From positions 1 to 64,000 of the forward strand of contig JALORN010000021.1 in assembly GCA_025458905.1 (NCBI GenBank): DNA of 64,000 nt, given 5' to 3'. The notes under the pieces were generated by a model, which saw only the letters and a list, made by a program, of their open reading frames with translations, did no database searches and had not been told where the DNA came from. Position 1 is the first letter of the stretch, and each line of letters starts with the position of its first letter. This DNA is from Steroidobacteraceae bacterium (lineage in GTDB: Bacteria > Pseudomonadota > Gammaproteobacteria > Steroidobacterales > Steroidobacteraceae). Positions 44,696 through 53,914 of the stretch are shown here, one piece after another. The translations under genes and the position numbers were made by a program.

Positions 44696-45936
44696 GCCTG
44701 CACCTCGACATCGCGTTCTCGCACCTGCGCAGCCGCCGCCGCCAGACCGTGGTCTCGCTGCTCGGCGTGGTGCTCGGCGTGGCGTTCTTCCTCGCCGTCT
44801 CGGCCCTGATGCGCGGCTCCGAGCTCGACCTGGTCGCGCGCCTGGTCGACACGGCGCCGCACATCACCGTCTACGACGAATACCGCGAGGCGCGCCCGCA
44901 GCCCGCGCGGCTGCTCTGGCCCGAGGGTGCGGTCGCGATCCGCGGCGTCAAGCCCAAGGCCGAGCGACGCGGCATCCGCCAGTACCGCCGCAAGCTGCAG
45001 ACCATCGACGCGATCCGCGGCACCCAGGCCGCGCCGGTGCTGGTCTCGCAGGCGATCTTCAGCTTCGCCGGCCGCGACGAGGCCGTGACGCTCTCCGGCA
45101 TCGAGCCGGCGCGGATGAAGGGCGTCAGCACGATCGACGAGGACATCGTCGCCGGCAGCCTCGACGCGGTCGACACCAACCCCAACGGCATCATCATCGG
45201 GCGCGCGCTCGCGCGGAAGCTCAGCCTGGAGATGGGTGACACCGTGTCGGTGGTCTCGCCCACCGGCAACGTGCGCGCGATGAAGATCGTGGGCCTGTTC
45301 GAGACCGGCAACGCCGGCTACGACGAAGGCCAGACCTTCGCGCAGCTGACGCGCGTGCAGGCCCTGATGAACCGCCCGAACGTCGCCAACCTGATCGTGG
45401 TGCGGATGCAGGACGCGTACGCGGCGCGCACCGCCGCGGCCTTCATCGAGCGCAGCCTCGGCTACAAGTCGGTGTCCTGGCAGGAGGCGAGCAAGGACCT
45501 GCTCGATGCCCTGACGGTCCGCAACGTGATCATGTACACCGTGGTGGGCGCGATCCTGCTGGTCGCCTGCTTCGGCATCTACAACGTCATCTCCACCGTC
45601 GTGCTCGAGAAGACCCGCGACATCGCGATCCTGAAGTCCATGGGCTTCCATGCCCGCGACATCCGCCTGATCTTCGTGATCGAGGGCGCGGTGATCGGCA
45701 TCGGCGGCAGCCTGCTCGGCATGGCGATGGGCAGCGGCATGATGCGCGCCGTCGAGCAGGTGGAGATCAAGCCGCCGGGTTCGACCGAGTCGATCACCCT
45801 GCCGATCTACTGGGGCATCGACCAGTTCGCGCTCGCCGCGGCGTTCGCGATCCTCTCGGCGGTGTTCGCGGCCTGGCTGCCGGCGCGCAAGGGCGGGCGC
45901 GTGCAACCGGTCGACATCCTGCGGGGCGCCGCGTGA
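44692..45936 (+). CDS. ABC transporter permease (DevC/FtsX-like)
   Basis: A 414-residue permease with an N-terminal transmembrane helix ('QTVVSLLGVVLGVAFFLAVS'), a large periplasmic domain (about 50-280) and three C-terminal helices, with the FtsX-type signature 'IYNVISTVVLEKTRDIAIL' near residue 300. It is the membrane half of a macrolide/glycolipid-type exporter that uses the preceding adaptor and following ATPase. Start GTG overlaps the adaptor stop. Confidence 0.9.
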   Translation: MSLHLDIAFSHLRSRRRQTVVSLLGVVLGVAFFLAVSALMRGSELDLVARLVDTAPHITVYDEYREARPQPARLLWPEGAVAIRGVKPKAERRGIRQYRRKLQTIDAIRGTQAAPVLVSQAIFSFAGRDEAVTLSGIEPARMKGVSTIDEDIVAGSLDAVDTNPNGIIIGRALARKLSLEMGDTVSVVSPTGNVRAMKIVGLFETGNAGYDEGQTFAQLTRVQALMNRPNVANLIVVRMQDAYAARTAAAFIERSLGYKSVSWQEASKDLLDALTVRNVIMYTVVGAILLVACFGIYNVISTVVLEKTRDIAILKSMGFHARDIRLIFVIEGAVIGIGGSLLGMAMGSGMMRAVEQVEIKPPGSTESITLPIYWGIDQFALAAAFAILSAVFAAWLPARKGGRVQPVDILRGAA

Positions 45937-46742
45937 ACGCGGCGCCGCCGCCGGAGCGCGCGTCACCCGCCGGCCGCGAGGCACCGCGGTCGAGCGTGCT
46001 GGTCGCCGAGAGGCTCACGCGTCGCCTCGAAGGCGAGGTGCCGGTGACCCTGGTCGAGGAGGCCGACGTGCAGATCGGGCGCGGCGAGTTCGTCGTGATC
46101 CGCGGCCCCTCGGGCTCGGGCAAGTCGTCGCTGCTCTACCTGCTCGGTCTGCTCGACCGCCCGACCTCGGGACGGCTGCTGCTCGAAGGCGAGGACACCA
46201 GTGGCTTCGACGAGGACCGCCTCGCCGACGTGCGCCTCGCCAAGCTCGGCTTCGTGTTCCAGTTCCACTTCCTGCTGAACGAGTTCTCGGCGCTCGACAA
46301 CGTGATGATGCCGATGCGCCGCCTCGGGCGCCTCGACGCCGACGCGCGCCGCGAGCGCGGCCTGCGGATCCTGCGCGACCTCGGGCTCGCGGGCCACGAG
46401 CACAAGCGCCCGAGCCAGCTCTCCGGTGGCCAGCGGCAGCGGGTCGCGATCGCCCGCGCGCTCGCCAACGACCCGGTGATCGTGCTGGCCGACGAGCCGA
46501 CCGGCGCGCTCGACACCAAGTCGAGCGGCAACGTTCGCGACATCCTGCGCGAGCTCGCCAGCGGCCAGGACCGCAGCATCATCGCGGTCACCCACGACCT
46601 GCACTTCGCCAGCGCCGCGGACCGCCAGATCGAGATCGTCGATGGCCGGATCGTGCCGACCGGCACGATGGCGACGCTGGAGGCGGCCGCCGCGGCCGCG
46701 AAGGCCGCCGGGACTCAGACCGGCGCGGCGCCGGCGTCGTAG
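45933..46742 (+). CDS. ABC transporter ATPase (LolD/DevA-like)
   Basis: A 269-residue ABC ATPase. Walker A 'GPSGSGKSSLLYLL', Q-loop 'FQFHFLLNE', signature 'LSGGQRQRVAIARAL' and Walker B 'VIVLADEPTGALD' are intact. It is the energising subunit of the DevBCA/MacAB-type exporter and shares a GTGA overlap with the permease gene. Its last 28 bases overlap the end of the convergent FAD monooxygenase gene; the C-terminal 20 Ala-rich residues are probably unstructured. Confidence 0.92.
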   Translation: MNAAPPPERASPAGREAPRSSVLVAERLTRRLEGEVPVTLVEEADVQIGRGEFVVIRGPSGSGKSSLLYLLGLLDRPTSGRLLLEGEDTSGFDEDRLADVRLAKLGFVFQFHFLLNEFSALDNVMMPMRRLGRLDADARRERGLRILRDLGLAGHEHKRPSQLSGGQRQRVAIARALANDPVIVLADEPTGALDTKSSGNVRDILRELASGQDRSIIAVTHDLHFASAADRQIEIVDGRIVPTGTMATLEAAAAAAKAAGTQTGAAPAS

Positions 46743-47884
46743 TCGTAGAGGGTACGCAGCTCGGCCATGCCGGCGCCGAGCGCCCTCACCTGCTGCCGCG
46801 GATCGTCCGCGAAGTAGGTCAGCGCACGGGCGCGCGACATCACCAGCGCATCGGTCACGCGCCCGAGCCGCGCCTGTTCGTAGCGCCGCAGCGCCTCGTC
46901 GGGCGTCGCGGCCGCCGCGGCGGCGCGGCCGATCACCGCCGCGTCCTCGAGCGCCATCACGGCGCCCTGACCGGTGAACGGGGGCATCGCATGCGCGGCG
47001 TCGCCGAGCAGCGTGGCGCGGCCGCGCGTCCAGGTGGGCAGCGGGTCGCGGTCGAAGAGGCCCCACTTGAAGAGCTTCCCCGGCGGCACGAGTTCGAGCA
47101 GCCGCCGCGAGTGCGGCTCGAAGTCGGCGAACTCGGCCAGCAGTTCCTCGCGCGTCGCGCCGACCGACCAGCCTTCCTCGGTCCAGGCGCTGCGCTGCGC
47201 GATCGCGACGATGTTCACCAGTGCGCCGCCGCGCAGCGGATAGCGCATCAGCAGACGGCGCGGCCCGACCGTCATGCAGAGCGGCGGGTCGAGCAGCGCG
47301 GGCGGCACCTGCTCGCCCGGCACGAGGCCACGGTAGGCGAGGTAGCCGGTGAAGTTCGGCCGGTCCGGCCCGAACAGCGCCGCACGCGTCACCGAGTGGA
47401 TGCCGTCGGCCCCGACCAGCCAGTCGGCCGTGGCGCGCGTGCCGTCCCGCAGCTGCAGGCTGACGCCGTCGGGGCGCGACTCGATCGCCGCCACCCCGTT
47501 GCCCGTCGCGAGGCAGCCGGGGTCGGCCGCGCGCACCGCCGCGGCGAGCGCGGCGTGCAGGTCGGCGCGGTGCACGTGGTAGAGCGGCAGGCCGTAGCGC
47601 TCGCCGGACTGGTCCTGGGCGAGCGTCACCAGCACCTCGCCGGTCGCGTAGTGGCGGATCGCGCCCGCGGGCGGGCGGCTGCCGATGCGCTCGAGCTCGG
47701 CGCGCAGGCCGAGCGCCACCAGCGCCTTGCCGGCATTCGGCGTGATGCTGAGCCCCGCACCGACCTCGGCGAGCTCGGCGACCTGCTCGTAGAGGCGCAC
47801 GCGCTGCCCCGCGCGCAGCAGCGCGAGCGCCGCCGCAAGCCCGCCGATGCCGGCACCGACGACGACGACCTGCGAGCCCTTCAT
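46715..47884 (-). CDS. FAD-dependent monooxygenase (salicylate hydroxylase-like)
   Basis: A 389-residue flavoprotein hydroxylase. The dinucleotide fold 'VVVGAGIGGLAAALALL' (residues about 6-22), the 'DWLVGADGIHSVTRAA' segment and 'GRATLLGDAAHAMPPFTGQG' near 290 define the class A aromatic hydroxylase family (salicylate, 3-hydroxybenzoate or urate hydroxylases). The substrate is unknown. The ATG at 47884 overlaps the stop of the CpeT-like lipoprotein gene (ATGA), so both are in one unit. Confidence 0.9.
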   Translation of the reverse strand: MKGSQVVVVGAGIGGLAAALALLRAGQRVRLYEQVAELAEVGAGLSITPNAGKALVALGLRAELERIGSRPPAGAIRHYATGEVLVTLAQDQSGERYGLPLYHVHRADLHAALAAAVRAADPGCLATGNGVAAIESRPDGVSLQLRDGTRATADWLVGADGIHSVTRAALFGPDRPNFTGYLAYRGLVPGEQVPPALLDPPLCMTVGPRRLLMRYPLRGGALVNIVAIAQRSAWTEEGWSVGATREELLAEFADFEPHSRRLLELVPPGKLFKWGLFDRDPLPTWTRGRATLLGDAAHAMPPFTGQGAVMALEDAAVIGRAAAAAATPDEALRRYEQARLGRVTDALVMSRARALTYFADDPRQQVRALGAGMAELRTLYDYDAGAAPV

Positions 47885-48567
47885 CGCGATACCCGCGGCG
47901 CGCGCAGCAGCCCGGCGCCCGGGAACAGCGGCCGGCCGTCCTCGCCGTAGAGGATGTCCTCGATCGCGAACGCGTCGCGCGCCAGCTCGTAGGTCAGCTC
48001 CGGCGAGATGCGCTGCCGGAACGCGGCGCTGTCGTAGCTGCACTGCTCGCGTCGCACCCGCGCGCGGTACTGCCCCGGCGCCGCGCCGCGCTCCCAGCGG
48101 ATCGCGCACTCGATCGGGAAGTTCATCAGCATCCCCGGCTGCAGCGCATTGAGCGCCGCCGGGTCCTGCTCCAGGTTCGCGTAGCCCTGCTTCGGGAAGA
48201 ACACGTAGGAGCGCATCCGGTTGAAGGCGCGATCGCGCGCACGGTCGAACACGTAGACCTTCTGCTGGAACGGCACCGTCGAGTCGAAGCCGTCGCGCGA
48301 GATCTGGTGGTAGAACACCGTGTCGCCGCCGAACTGCGGCGCGACGATCGGTACGATCTTGTGGTAGAGCCGGCCGCCCGGCGCCGGCCCCTCGTAGCGG
48401 CCCGGCAGCAGCGCGAGGATCTCGCGGAGCTCGGTCTCGAGCGGGGGCGCCGCATCGGCTGCACCGCGGCCGGCCGCACAGCCGGCGACGGCGCAGGCCA
48501 GCACCAGCATCATCGGGAAGGCACGCGCCTGCGCTCGCCGGCGCCCGGTTGCATCGTGGATGGGCAT
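47881..48567 (-). CDS. CpcT/CpeT-like lipoprotein
   Basis: A 228-residue exported protein. The lipobox 'VLACAVAGCAAG' puts Cys near residue 29 as the acylated end. The mature part resembles the CpcT/CpeT chromophore-lyase fold: 'LALLPGRYEG', 'VFYHQISRDG', 'PFQQKVYVFDRARDRAFN' and a conserved Cys ('FPIECAIRWE', 'RREQCSYDS'). In cyanobacteria this family attaches phycobilins to phycobiliproteins, but here no phycobilisome exists and the protein is exported, so the role must differ (ligand binding or carrier is plausible). I chose the ATG at 48567. Operon with the FAD monooxygenase. Confidence 0.75.
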   Translation of the reverse strand: MPIHDATGRRRAQARAFPMMLVLACAVAGCAAGRGAADAAPPLETELREILALLPGRYEGPAPGGRLYHKIVPIVAPQFGGDTVFYHQISRDGFDSTVPFQQKVYVFDRARDRAFNRMRSYVFFPKQGYANLEQDPAALNALQPGMLMNFPIECAIRWERGAAPGQYRARVRREQCSYDSAAFRQRISPELTYELARDAFAIEDILYGEDGRPLFPGAGLLRAPRVSR

Positions 48568-48651
48568 GGGCCGGATTCTAGCGGCCGCGCGCCACGCGCG
48601 GAGCGCCACGAGGGGCTCGCCTCGCGCCGACGCCTCGGCTAACGTGCGGCC

Positions 48652-48963
48652 GTGGACATCGATGCCAGGCGCCGCGCCCTCGCCGGCGCGCTCAAGCCAC
48701 CCGTGACGGACGCCGCCAAGAAGGCCGCGCCGGTGCGCGTCGAGCGCCAGGTCGCCGGCCGCGGCGGCAAGGGCGTCTCGGTGATCACCGGGCTGCCCCT
48801 GCCACCGGCCGAGCTCGAGGCGCTCGCCGCCAGGCTCAAGAAGACCTGCGGCTGCGGCGGGACGGTTCGAAATGGAACGATCGAGATCCAGGGCGACCAC
48901 CGTGACCGCCTGGTCGATGAGCTGACCCGCCTGGGCTGGTCGGCGAAGCGCTCGGGCGGCTGA
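48652..48963 (+). CDS. yciH: SUI1/eIF1-like translation factor YciH
   Basis: A 103-residue protein of the SUI1 fold. Signatures '[14 protein letters not shown]', '[20 protein letters not shown]' and '[17 protein letters not shown]' match YciH, which helps translation initiation fidelity. The start is the GTG at 48652; an ATG within 'GATGCC' is out of frame. Its 3' part (48836-48963) overlaps the C-terminal coding region of the convergent rhlE-like gene, so the helicase's tail end may be mis-called. Confidence 0.9.
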   Translation: MDIDARRRALAGALKPPVTDAAKKAAPVRVERQVAGRGGKGVSVITGLPLPPAELEALAARLKKTCGCGGTVRNGTIEIQGDHRDRLVDELTRLGWSAKRSGG

Positions 48964-50453
48964 CGCCTTCGCCCGCCTGCGCCTCGCGCAGCGCGTTGCC
49001 GAGGCTGAAGCCGGCGGGCTGGGTCGCCCCGGGCGCCACGCCGCGACCCCCTCGGCCCTGGCCCTGGCCCCCGCCACCGCCGTGGCCGCGACCGCCGCCG
49101 TGACCGCGGCCACCCGTTCCGGCGCCACCGTGACCACGACCACCCTGGCCGCGCCCGCCGCCGTGGCCACCGCCACCGCGACGCCCCTCCGCGCGACCGT
49201 GTCCCTGGCCCTGGCCGCGGCCCTCGGCGTGGCCGTGACCCCGACCGCCGCCCTGTCCGGCCTGCTCCCGCGGCCCCGGCGCCGCGCCGCCACCGAGCTG
49301 CGGCGCGCGCATCGCGACAGGCTTCGGCTCGACGATGCCGAACTGCGGCACCGCGGCGAAGGGCACCGTCGCGCGCATCGTCTTCTCGATGTCGCGCAGC
49401 AGCGTGGCCTCGTCGGGCGCCACCAGCGAGACCGCGCGGCCGGTCGAACCGGCGCGCGCCGTGCGGCCGATGCGGTGCACGTAGTCCTCGGGCACGTTCG
49501 GCAACTCGTAGTTGACGACCTGCGGCAGTTCCTTGATGTCGAGGCCGCGCGAGGCGACCTCGGTCGCCACCAGCGCGCGGATCCGTCCGGCCTTGAAGTC
49601 CTCGAGCGCGCGCACCCGCGCCGACTGGCTCTTGTTGCCGTGGATCGCCGCGGCACTGACGCCGCCGCCCTCGAGCTGCTCGGCGAGGCGGTTCGCGCCG
49701 TGCTTGGTGCGCGTGAACACCAGCGCCTGCTGCCACGGACCCTCGTCGGTCGCGCCGTGCTCGAACAGGTGCACCAGGAGGTGGCGCTTCTGCTCCTTCG
49801 GTACGCGGTAGGCGAGCTGGTCGACGCGGTCGGCCGTCTTGTTGCGCGGCGTGACCTCGATCGCGACCGGATCCTTCAGGAAGCGCTCGGCGAGCCGGCG
49901 GATGTCGTCGGAGTAGGTCGCCGAGAACATCAGGTTCTGCCGCTGCTGCGGCAGCATGCGGATGATCTGCTTGATCGCGTGGATGAAGCCCATGTCGAGC
50001 ATGCGGTCGGCTTCGTCGCACCTTCGAGAGGTCGCAGAGGTTGCGCTCCGCGAGGTCGATCAGGCGGCCCGGCGTCGCGATCAGCAGGTCGCAGCCGGCG
50101 CGCAGCCCGTCGATCTGCGGGCGCTCGCCGACGCCGCCGAAGATCACCAAGGTGCGCAGGTTCTTGTGGGCGCCATAGTCCGCGGCGCTCTCGGCGATCT
50201 GCGCCGACAGCTCGCGCGTCGGCGAGAGCACCAGCACGCGCGGTGCCTTGCCCTGGGCGGACCCGAGCTTCTGCAGCAGCGGCAGCACGAAGCTCGCCGT
50301 CTTGCCGGTGCCGGTCTGCGCGCCGGCGAGCACGTCGCGGCCGGAGAGCACCGCGGGGATCGCCTGCAGCTGGATGGGGGTCGGCGTGGTGTAGCCCTTG
50401 TCGGCCACGGCACGCAGCAGCTCGGGCTCGAGCCCGAGGGATTCGAATGACAT
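48836..50453 (-). pseudogene. rhlE: RhlE-type DEAD-box RNA helicase, frameshifted near the DEAD motif
   Basis: The first 145 codons (50453 down to 50019) read a normal helicase: Q-motif '[13 protein letters not shown]', motif I '[11 protein letters not shown]', 'SPTREL' and '[11 protein letters not shown]' to 'LCDLSKV'. The rest of the domain is in another frame: '[11 protein letters not shown]' from 50017, then 'FSATY', '[14 protein letters not shown]' and '[10 protein letters not shown]'. Expected residues between 'SKV' and 'DEAD' (about 5) are gone, equal to a loss of about 14 bases at 50017-50019. A Gly/His/Gln/Arg-rich tail follows. Either a true loss, or an assembly error; product would be non-functional as it stands. 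Confidence 0.82.
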
Positions 50454-50693
50454 CGTTGGGGATTCCTTGGAAAGAACGGGTGCTGGCCCGCGGGGGCCAG
50501 ATGGACTCGCATCGACGGCGGTGACGCCGTGGCGGTCAGTAGCGAGGGGATTTAGGGTCGAGGTACGGGCGCTGCCGGGGAAGTCCCCCGGGACCTGCGA
50601 CGCGTCTCCGACACACGGCGCGGGTGCGCTGACTCACGAACAAAGGGGGCGCTGACCGCGCGACCCTGATTTGGTGGCCGTACTATACACGAG

Positions 50694-51392
50694 ATGGATG
50701 CTCCCGCACGCGCCGTTCTCAGGATCGAGAACCTCGTCAAGCGCTACCGACCCGATCGCCCTCCCGTGCTCGACGGGCCCTCGCTCGAGCTGCGTGAGGG
50801 CGAGTACGTGGCGATCATGGGCGAGTCGGGCGTCGGCAAGTCGACCCTGCTGAACCTGCTCGCGGGCCTGGACCGTCCCGACGCGGGCCGCATCGTGTTC
50901 GACGACACCGACGTCGGCGCACTCGACGACGACGCGGCCACGCTGCTGCGCCGTCGCCACATGGGCTTCGTGTTCCAGGCCTTCCACGTGCTGCCCTACC
51001 TCACGGTGGCGCAGAACGTCGCGCTGCCGCTGCAGCTGCTCGAAGTGGCGCCGGCGGAGCGCGAGGCGCGCGTCGGGGCGATGCTCGGCGCGGTCGGGCT
51101 CGGCGGCTGCGGCCCGCGCCATCCGCGCGAGCTCTCCGGCGGCGAGCTGCAGCGGGTCGCGATCGCACGCGCGCTGGTGCACCGCCCGCGCCTGCTGCTG
51201 GCCGACGAGCCCACCGGCAACCTCGACCCGCGCACCGCAGGACAGGTGCTCACGCTGCTGCGCGAGCAGGTGCGGGGCAACGCGGGCGCCGGGATCCTGA
51301 TCACGCATTCGCTCGCGGCCGCCGAGACCGCGGACCGCATCCTCGTCCTGGACGGGCGGCGGCTCGCGGCGCGGGCGACGGCCGCGCGATGA
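50694..51392 (+). CDS. ABC transporter ATPase (AttE-like)
   Basis: A 232-residue LolD/MacB-type ATPase with Walker A 'GESGVGKSTLLNLL', Q-loop 'VFQAFHVLPYL', signature 'LSGGELQRVAIARALV' and Walker B 'LLLADEPTGNLD'. It energises the following permease with which it overlaps by GTGA or ATGA (51389-51392). The order ATPase, large permease, lipocalin-like secreted protein matches the AttE/AttF-G/AttH systems of Agrobacterium and others. The cargo is unknown. Divergent from the helicase by about 240 bases. Confidence 0.9.
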   Translation: MDAPARAVLRIENLVKRYRPDRPPVLDGPSLELREGEYVAIMGESGVGKSTLLNLLAGLDRPDAGRIVFDDTDVGALDDDAATLLRRRHMGFVFQAFHVLPYLTVAQNVALPLQLLEVAPAEREARVGAMLGAVGLGGCGPRHPRELSGGELQRVAIARALVHRPRLLLADEPTGNLDPRTAGQVLTLLREQVRGNAGAGILITHSLAAAETADRILVLDGRRLAARATAAR

Positions 51393-53914
51393 GCGCCCGG
51401 CTCTGGGCCCAGCTCACGCTGGCGCAGTGGCGCGACCAGCCGCTGCGCACCCTGGTGACGCTGCTGGCGATCGCGGTCGGCGTCATGCTCGCCTCGGCGG
51501 TCTGGTTCGTGAACTCGGGTGCACTCGCGGAGTTCGGCCAGGCCACGCGCCGCCTGGTCGGCGAGGCCGACCTCGTGGTACGCGGGCCCTCGCGCACCGG
51601 CTTCGACGAGTCGCTGTATCCGGCGCTCGCAGCGCTGCCCGGCGTCGAGACCGCGAGCCCGGTGCTCGAGCTGGAAGTCGCGCTCGCCGGCCGGCGCGGG
51701 CCGCTGCGCGTGCTCGGCGTCGATCCGTTCCGCGCCGGGCAGATCCAGCCGCTGCTGTTCGGCGAGCTCTCGGGCGACTTCTTCGGCCTGTTCGAGCGCG
51801 ACGGCGTGTTCCTCAGCGTCGCCGCGGCCGAGGACCTCGGCGTGCGCCCGGGTGGGCGCTTCGAGGTGCTGGTCGGCACCGAGAGCCGCAGCCTGCGCGT
51901 GCTCGGGCTGCTGTCGCGCGAGGCCTATCCGCAGCGGCTCGGCATCATGGACATCGCCTCGGCGCAGTGGACGCTCGGGCGGCTCGGCGCGCTCAACCGC
52001 ATCGACCTGCGGCTCGCCCCGGGGACCGCGCCGGCCGCATTCCGCGAGCGCCTCGCGCGCGTGCTGCCGGCCGGCGTGCAGGCGATCGAGCCCGCGGTGG
52101 AGCGCGACCGCGCGGTGTCGGTGACGCGCGCCTATCGCGTCAACCTGAACATGCTGGCGCTGGTGTCGCTGCTGACCGGCGCCTTCCTGGTGTTCTCCAC
52201 GCAGTCGCTGTCGGTGCTGCGGCGGCGCACCGGGCTCGCGCTGCTGCGGGCGCTCGGCCTCACGCGTGCGCAGCTGCAGCGCGCGCTGTTCGCCGAGGGG
52301 CTGCTGCTCGGCGCGCTCGGCTCCCTGCTCGGCGTCGTGGCAGGACACCTCGGCGCCGCCTGGCTGCTGCGCCGCATCGGCGGCGACCTCGGTGGCGGCC
52401 AGCTCGCGGTGACCGATGCCGCGCTCGCGCCGCAGCCGCTCGCGGCGCTGGCGTTCTTCGCGATCGGCACGGTGGTCGCGAGTGCCGGGGCCTGGGCACC
52501 GGCACGCGATGCCGCGAGCCGCCCGCCGGCGCAGGCGCTGAAGGCCGGCGACGCCGAGCCCTCGCTGGCGCGGCTGCGGGGCGTCGCGCCGGGCCTCGCA
52601 CTGCTCGCCGTCGGCGCCGCGCTCGCCTTCCTGCCGGCGGTGGGCGGCATCCCGGTGTTCGGCTATCTCGCGGTCGCCGCGCTGCTGTTCGGCGGCGTAC
52701 TGCTGGTGCCGCGGGTCACCGCCACGCTGCTCGCGCGCGCGCCGCGCACCGGGCGGATCGCGCTCGACGCCGGCCTCGCGCAGCTGCGCGGCGGCATCGG
52801 CCAGGTCACCGTCGGCCTCGCGGCCGTCATCGTGAGCTTCAGCCTGATGGTCGCGATGGCGATCATGGTGTTCTCGTTCCGCGAGTCCTTCGTACGCTGG
52901 CTCGGCGGCGTGCTGCCGGCCGACGTGCAGCTGCGCGTCGCGCAGGGCAGCGACACCGGCTACCTCGAGCCGGACCGGCAACGCGCGCTCGCGACCCTGC
53001 CCGGGATCGAGCGCGTCGAGTTCCGGCGCCTCGTGCCGCTGCTGCTCGACCCGGCGCTGCCTGCGATCACCGTGATCGCGCGCGACTTCGTGCCGGGCTC
53101 GGGGCCCGAGGTGCTGCCGCTGGTGCGCGAGGCCCCGGTGGCCGCCGCGCAGCCCGGCGACGCGCGCCTGCCCCGCGCCTGGATCTCCGAGGCGGTCGAG
53201 GATCTGTACGGCTGGCGCCCCGGCGATGCGCGCGAGCTGTCGTTCGCCGGCCGCCGCCAGCGCTTCCGCATCGCGGGCGTGTTCCGCGACTACGGGCGCT
53301 CGACCGGTGCGATCGTCGTCGACCGCGCCGAGTACGCCCGGCTGAGCGGCGACGCGCGCGCCACCGAGGCGTCGTTCTGGCTCGCGCCCGGCACGCGCGC
53401 CGCGGCGGCGATCGCGGCGATCCGCGCACGGCTGCCGGGCGCCGGCAGCGCGGAGCTGCTCGAGTCCACGCAGGTGCGGGAGATCTCGCTGCGGATCTTC
53501 GACCGCGCCTTCCTCGTGACCTATGCGCTCGAGGCCGTGGCAGTCGGGATCGGGCTGCTCGGCGTGGCGTTCGCCGCCAGTTCCGGCGCACTCGCGCGCC
53601 GCGGCGAGTTCGCGATGCTGCGCCATCTCGGCATGCTGCGGCGACAGGTGCTGGCGATGCTCGCCGGCGAGGGCCTCCTCACCAGCCTGATCGGCGTGCT
53701 CTACGGCCTGCTGCTCGGCGGCCTCCTGTCGCTGGTGCTGGTCTACGTGATCAATCGCCAGTCGTTCAACTGGAGCGTCGAACTCGCGGTGCCGGGCACG
53801 CAGCTCGCCGCGATCTCGTTCGCCCTGGTGCTCGCCGCGGCACTGACCGCTACCCTCAGCGGCCGCGCCGCGATGAGCGGCGAGACGGTGCGTGCCGTGC
53901 GGGAGGACTGGTGA
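51389..53914 (+). CDS. ABC transporter permease, two FtsX domains (AttF/AttG-like)
   Basis: An 841-residue permease with two FtsX-type halves: an N-terminal helix ('LRTLVTLLAIAVGVMLASAV'), a large periplasmic domain, and helices at about 250-430 ('LVSLLTGAFLVFSTQSLSVL'), repeated by a second set near 465-500 ('VTVGLAAVIVSFSLMVAMAI') and 700-830. AttF and AttG would be the two halves, apparently fused here. The start overlaps the ATPase stop and the stop overlaps the AttH-like start. Confidence 0.9.
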   Translation: MSARLWAQLTLAQWRDQPLRTLVTLLAIAVGVMLASAVWFVNSGALAEFGQATRRLVGEADLVVRGPSRTGFDESLYPALAALPGVETASPVLELEVALAGRRGPLRVLGVDPFRAGQIQPLLFGELSGDFFGLFERDGVFLSVAAAEDLGVRPGGRFEVLVGTESRSLRVLGLLSREAYPQRLGIMDIASAQWTLGRLGALNRIDLRLAPGTAPAAFRERLARVLPAGVQAIEPAVERDRAVSVTRAYRVNLNMLALVSLLTGAFLVFSTQSLSVLRRRTGLALLRALGLTRAQLQRALFAEGLLLGALGSLLGVVAGHLGAAWLLRRIGGDLGGGQLAVTDAALAPQPLAALAFFAIGTVVASAGAWAPARDAASRPPAQALKAGDAEPSLARLRGVAPGLALLAVGAALAFLPAVGGIPVFGYLAVAALLFGGVLLVPRVTATLLARAPRTGRIALDAGLAQLRGGIGQVTVGLAAVIVSFSLMVAMAIMVFSFRESFVRWLGGVLPADVQLRVAQGSDTGYLEPDRQRALATLPGIERVEFRRLVPLLLDPALPAITVIARDFVPGSGPEVLPLVREAPVAAAQPGDARLPRAWISEAVEDLYGWRPGDARELSFAGRRQRFRIAGVFRDYGRSTGAIVVDRAEYARLSGDARATEASFWLAPGTRAAAAIAAIRARLPGAGSAELLESTQVREISLRIFDRAFLVTYALEAVAVGIGLLGVAFAASSGALARRGEFAMLRHLGMLRRQVLAMLAGEGLLTSLIGVLYGLLLGGLLSLVLVYVINRQSFNWSVELAVPGTQLAAISFALVLAAALTATLSGRAAMSGETVRAVREDW

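Noticed and set aside
48639-50018. Continuation of the helicase's first frame as a 604-residue protein
   Set aside because: Beyond 50018 this frame becomes Arg/Ala/Pro-rich with no helicase motif, while the real motifs sit in the other frame.
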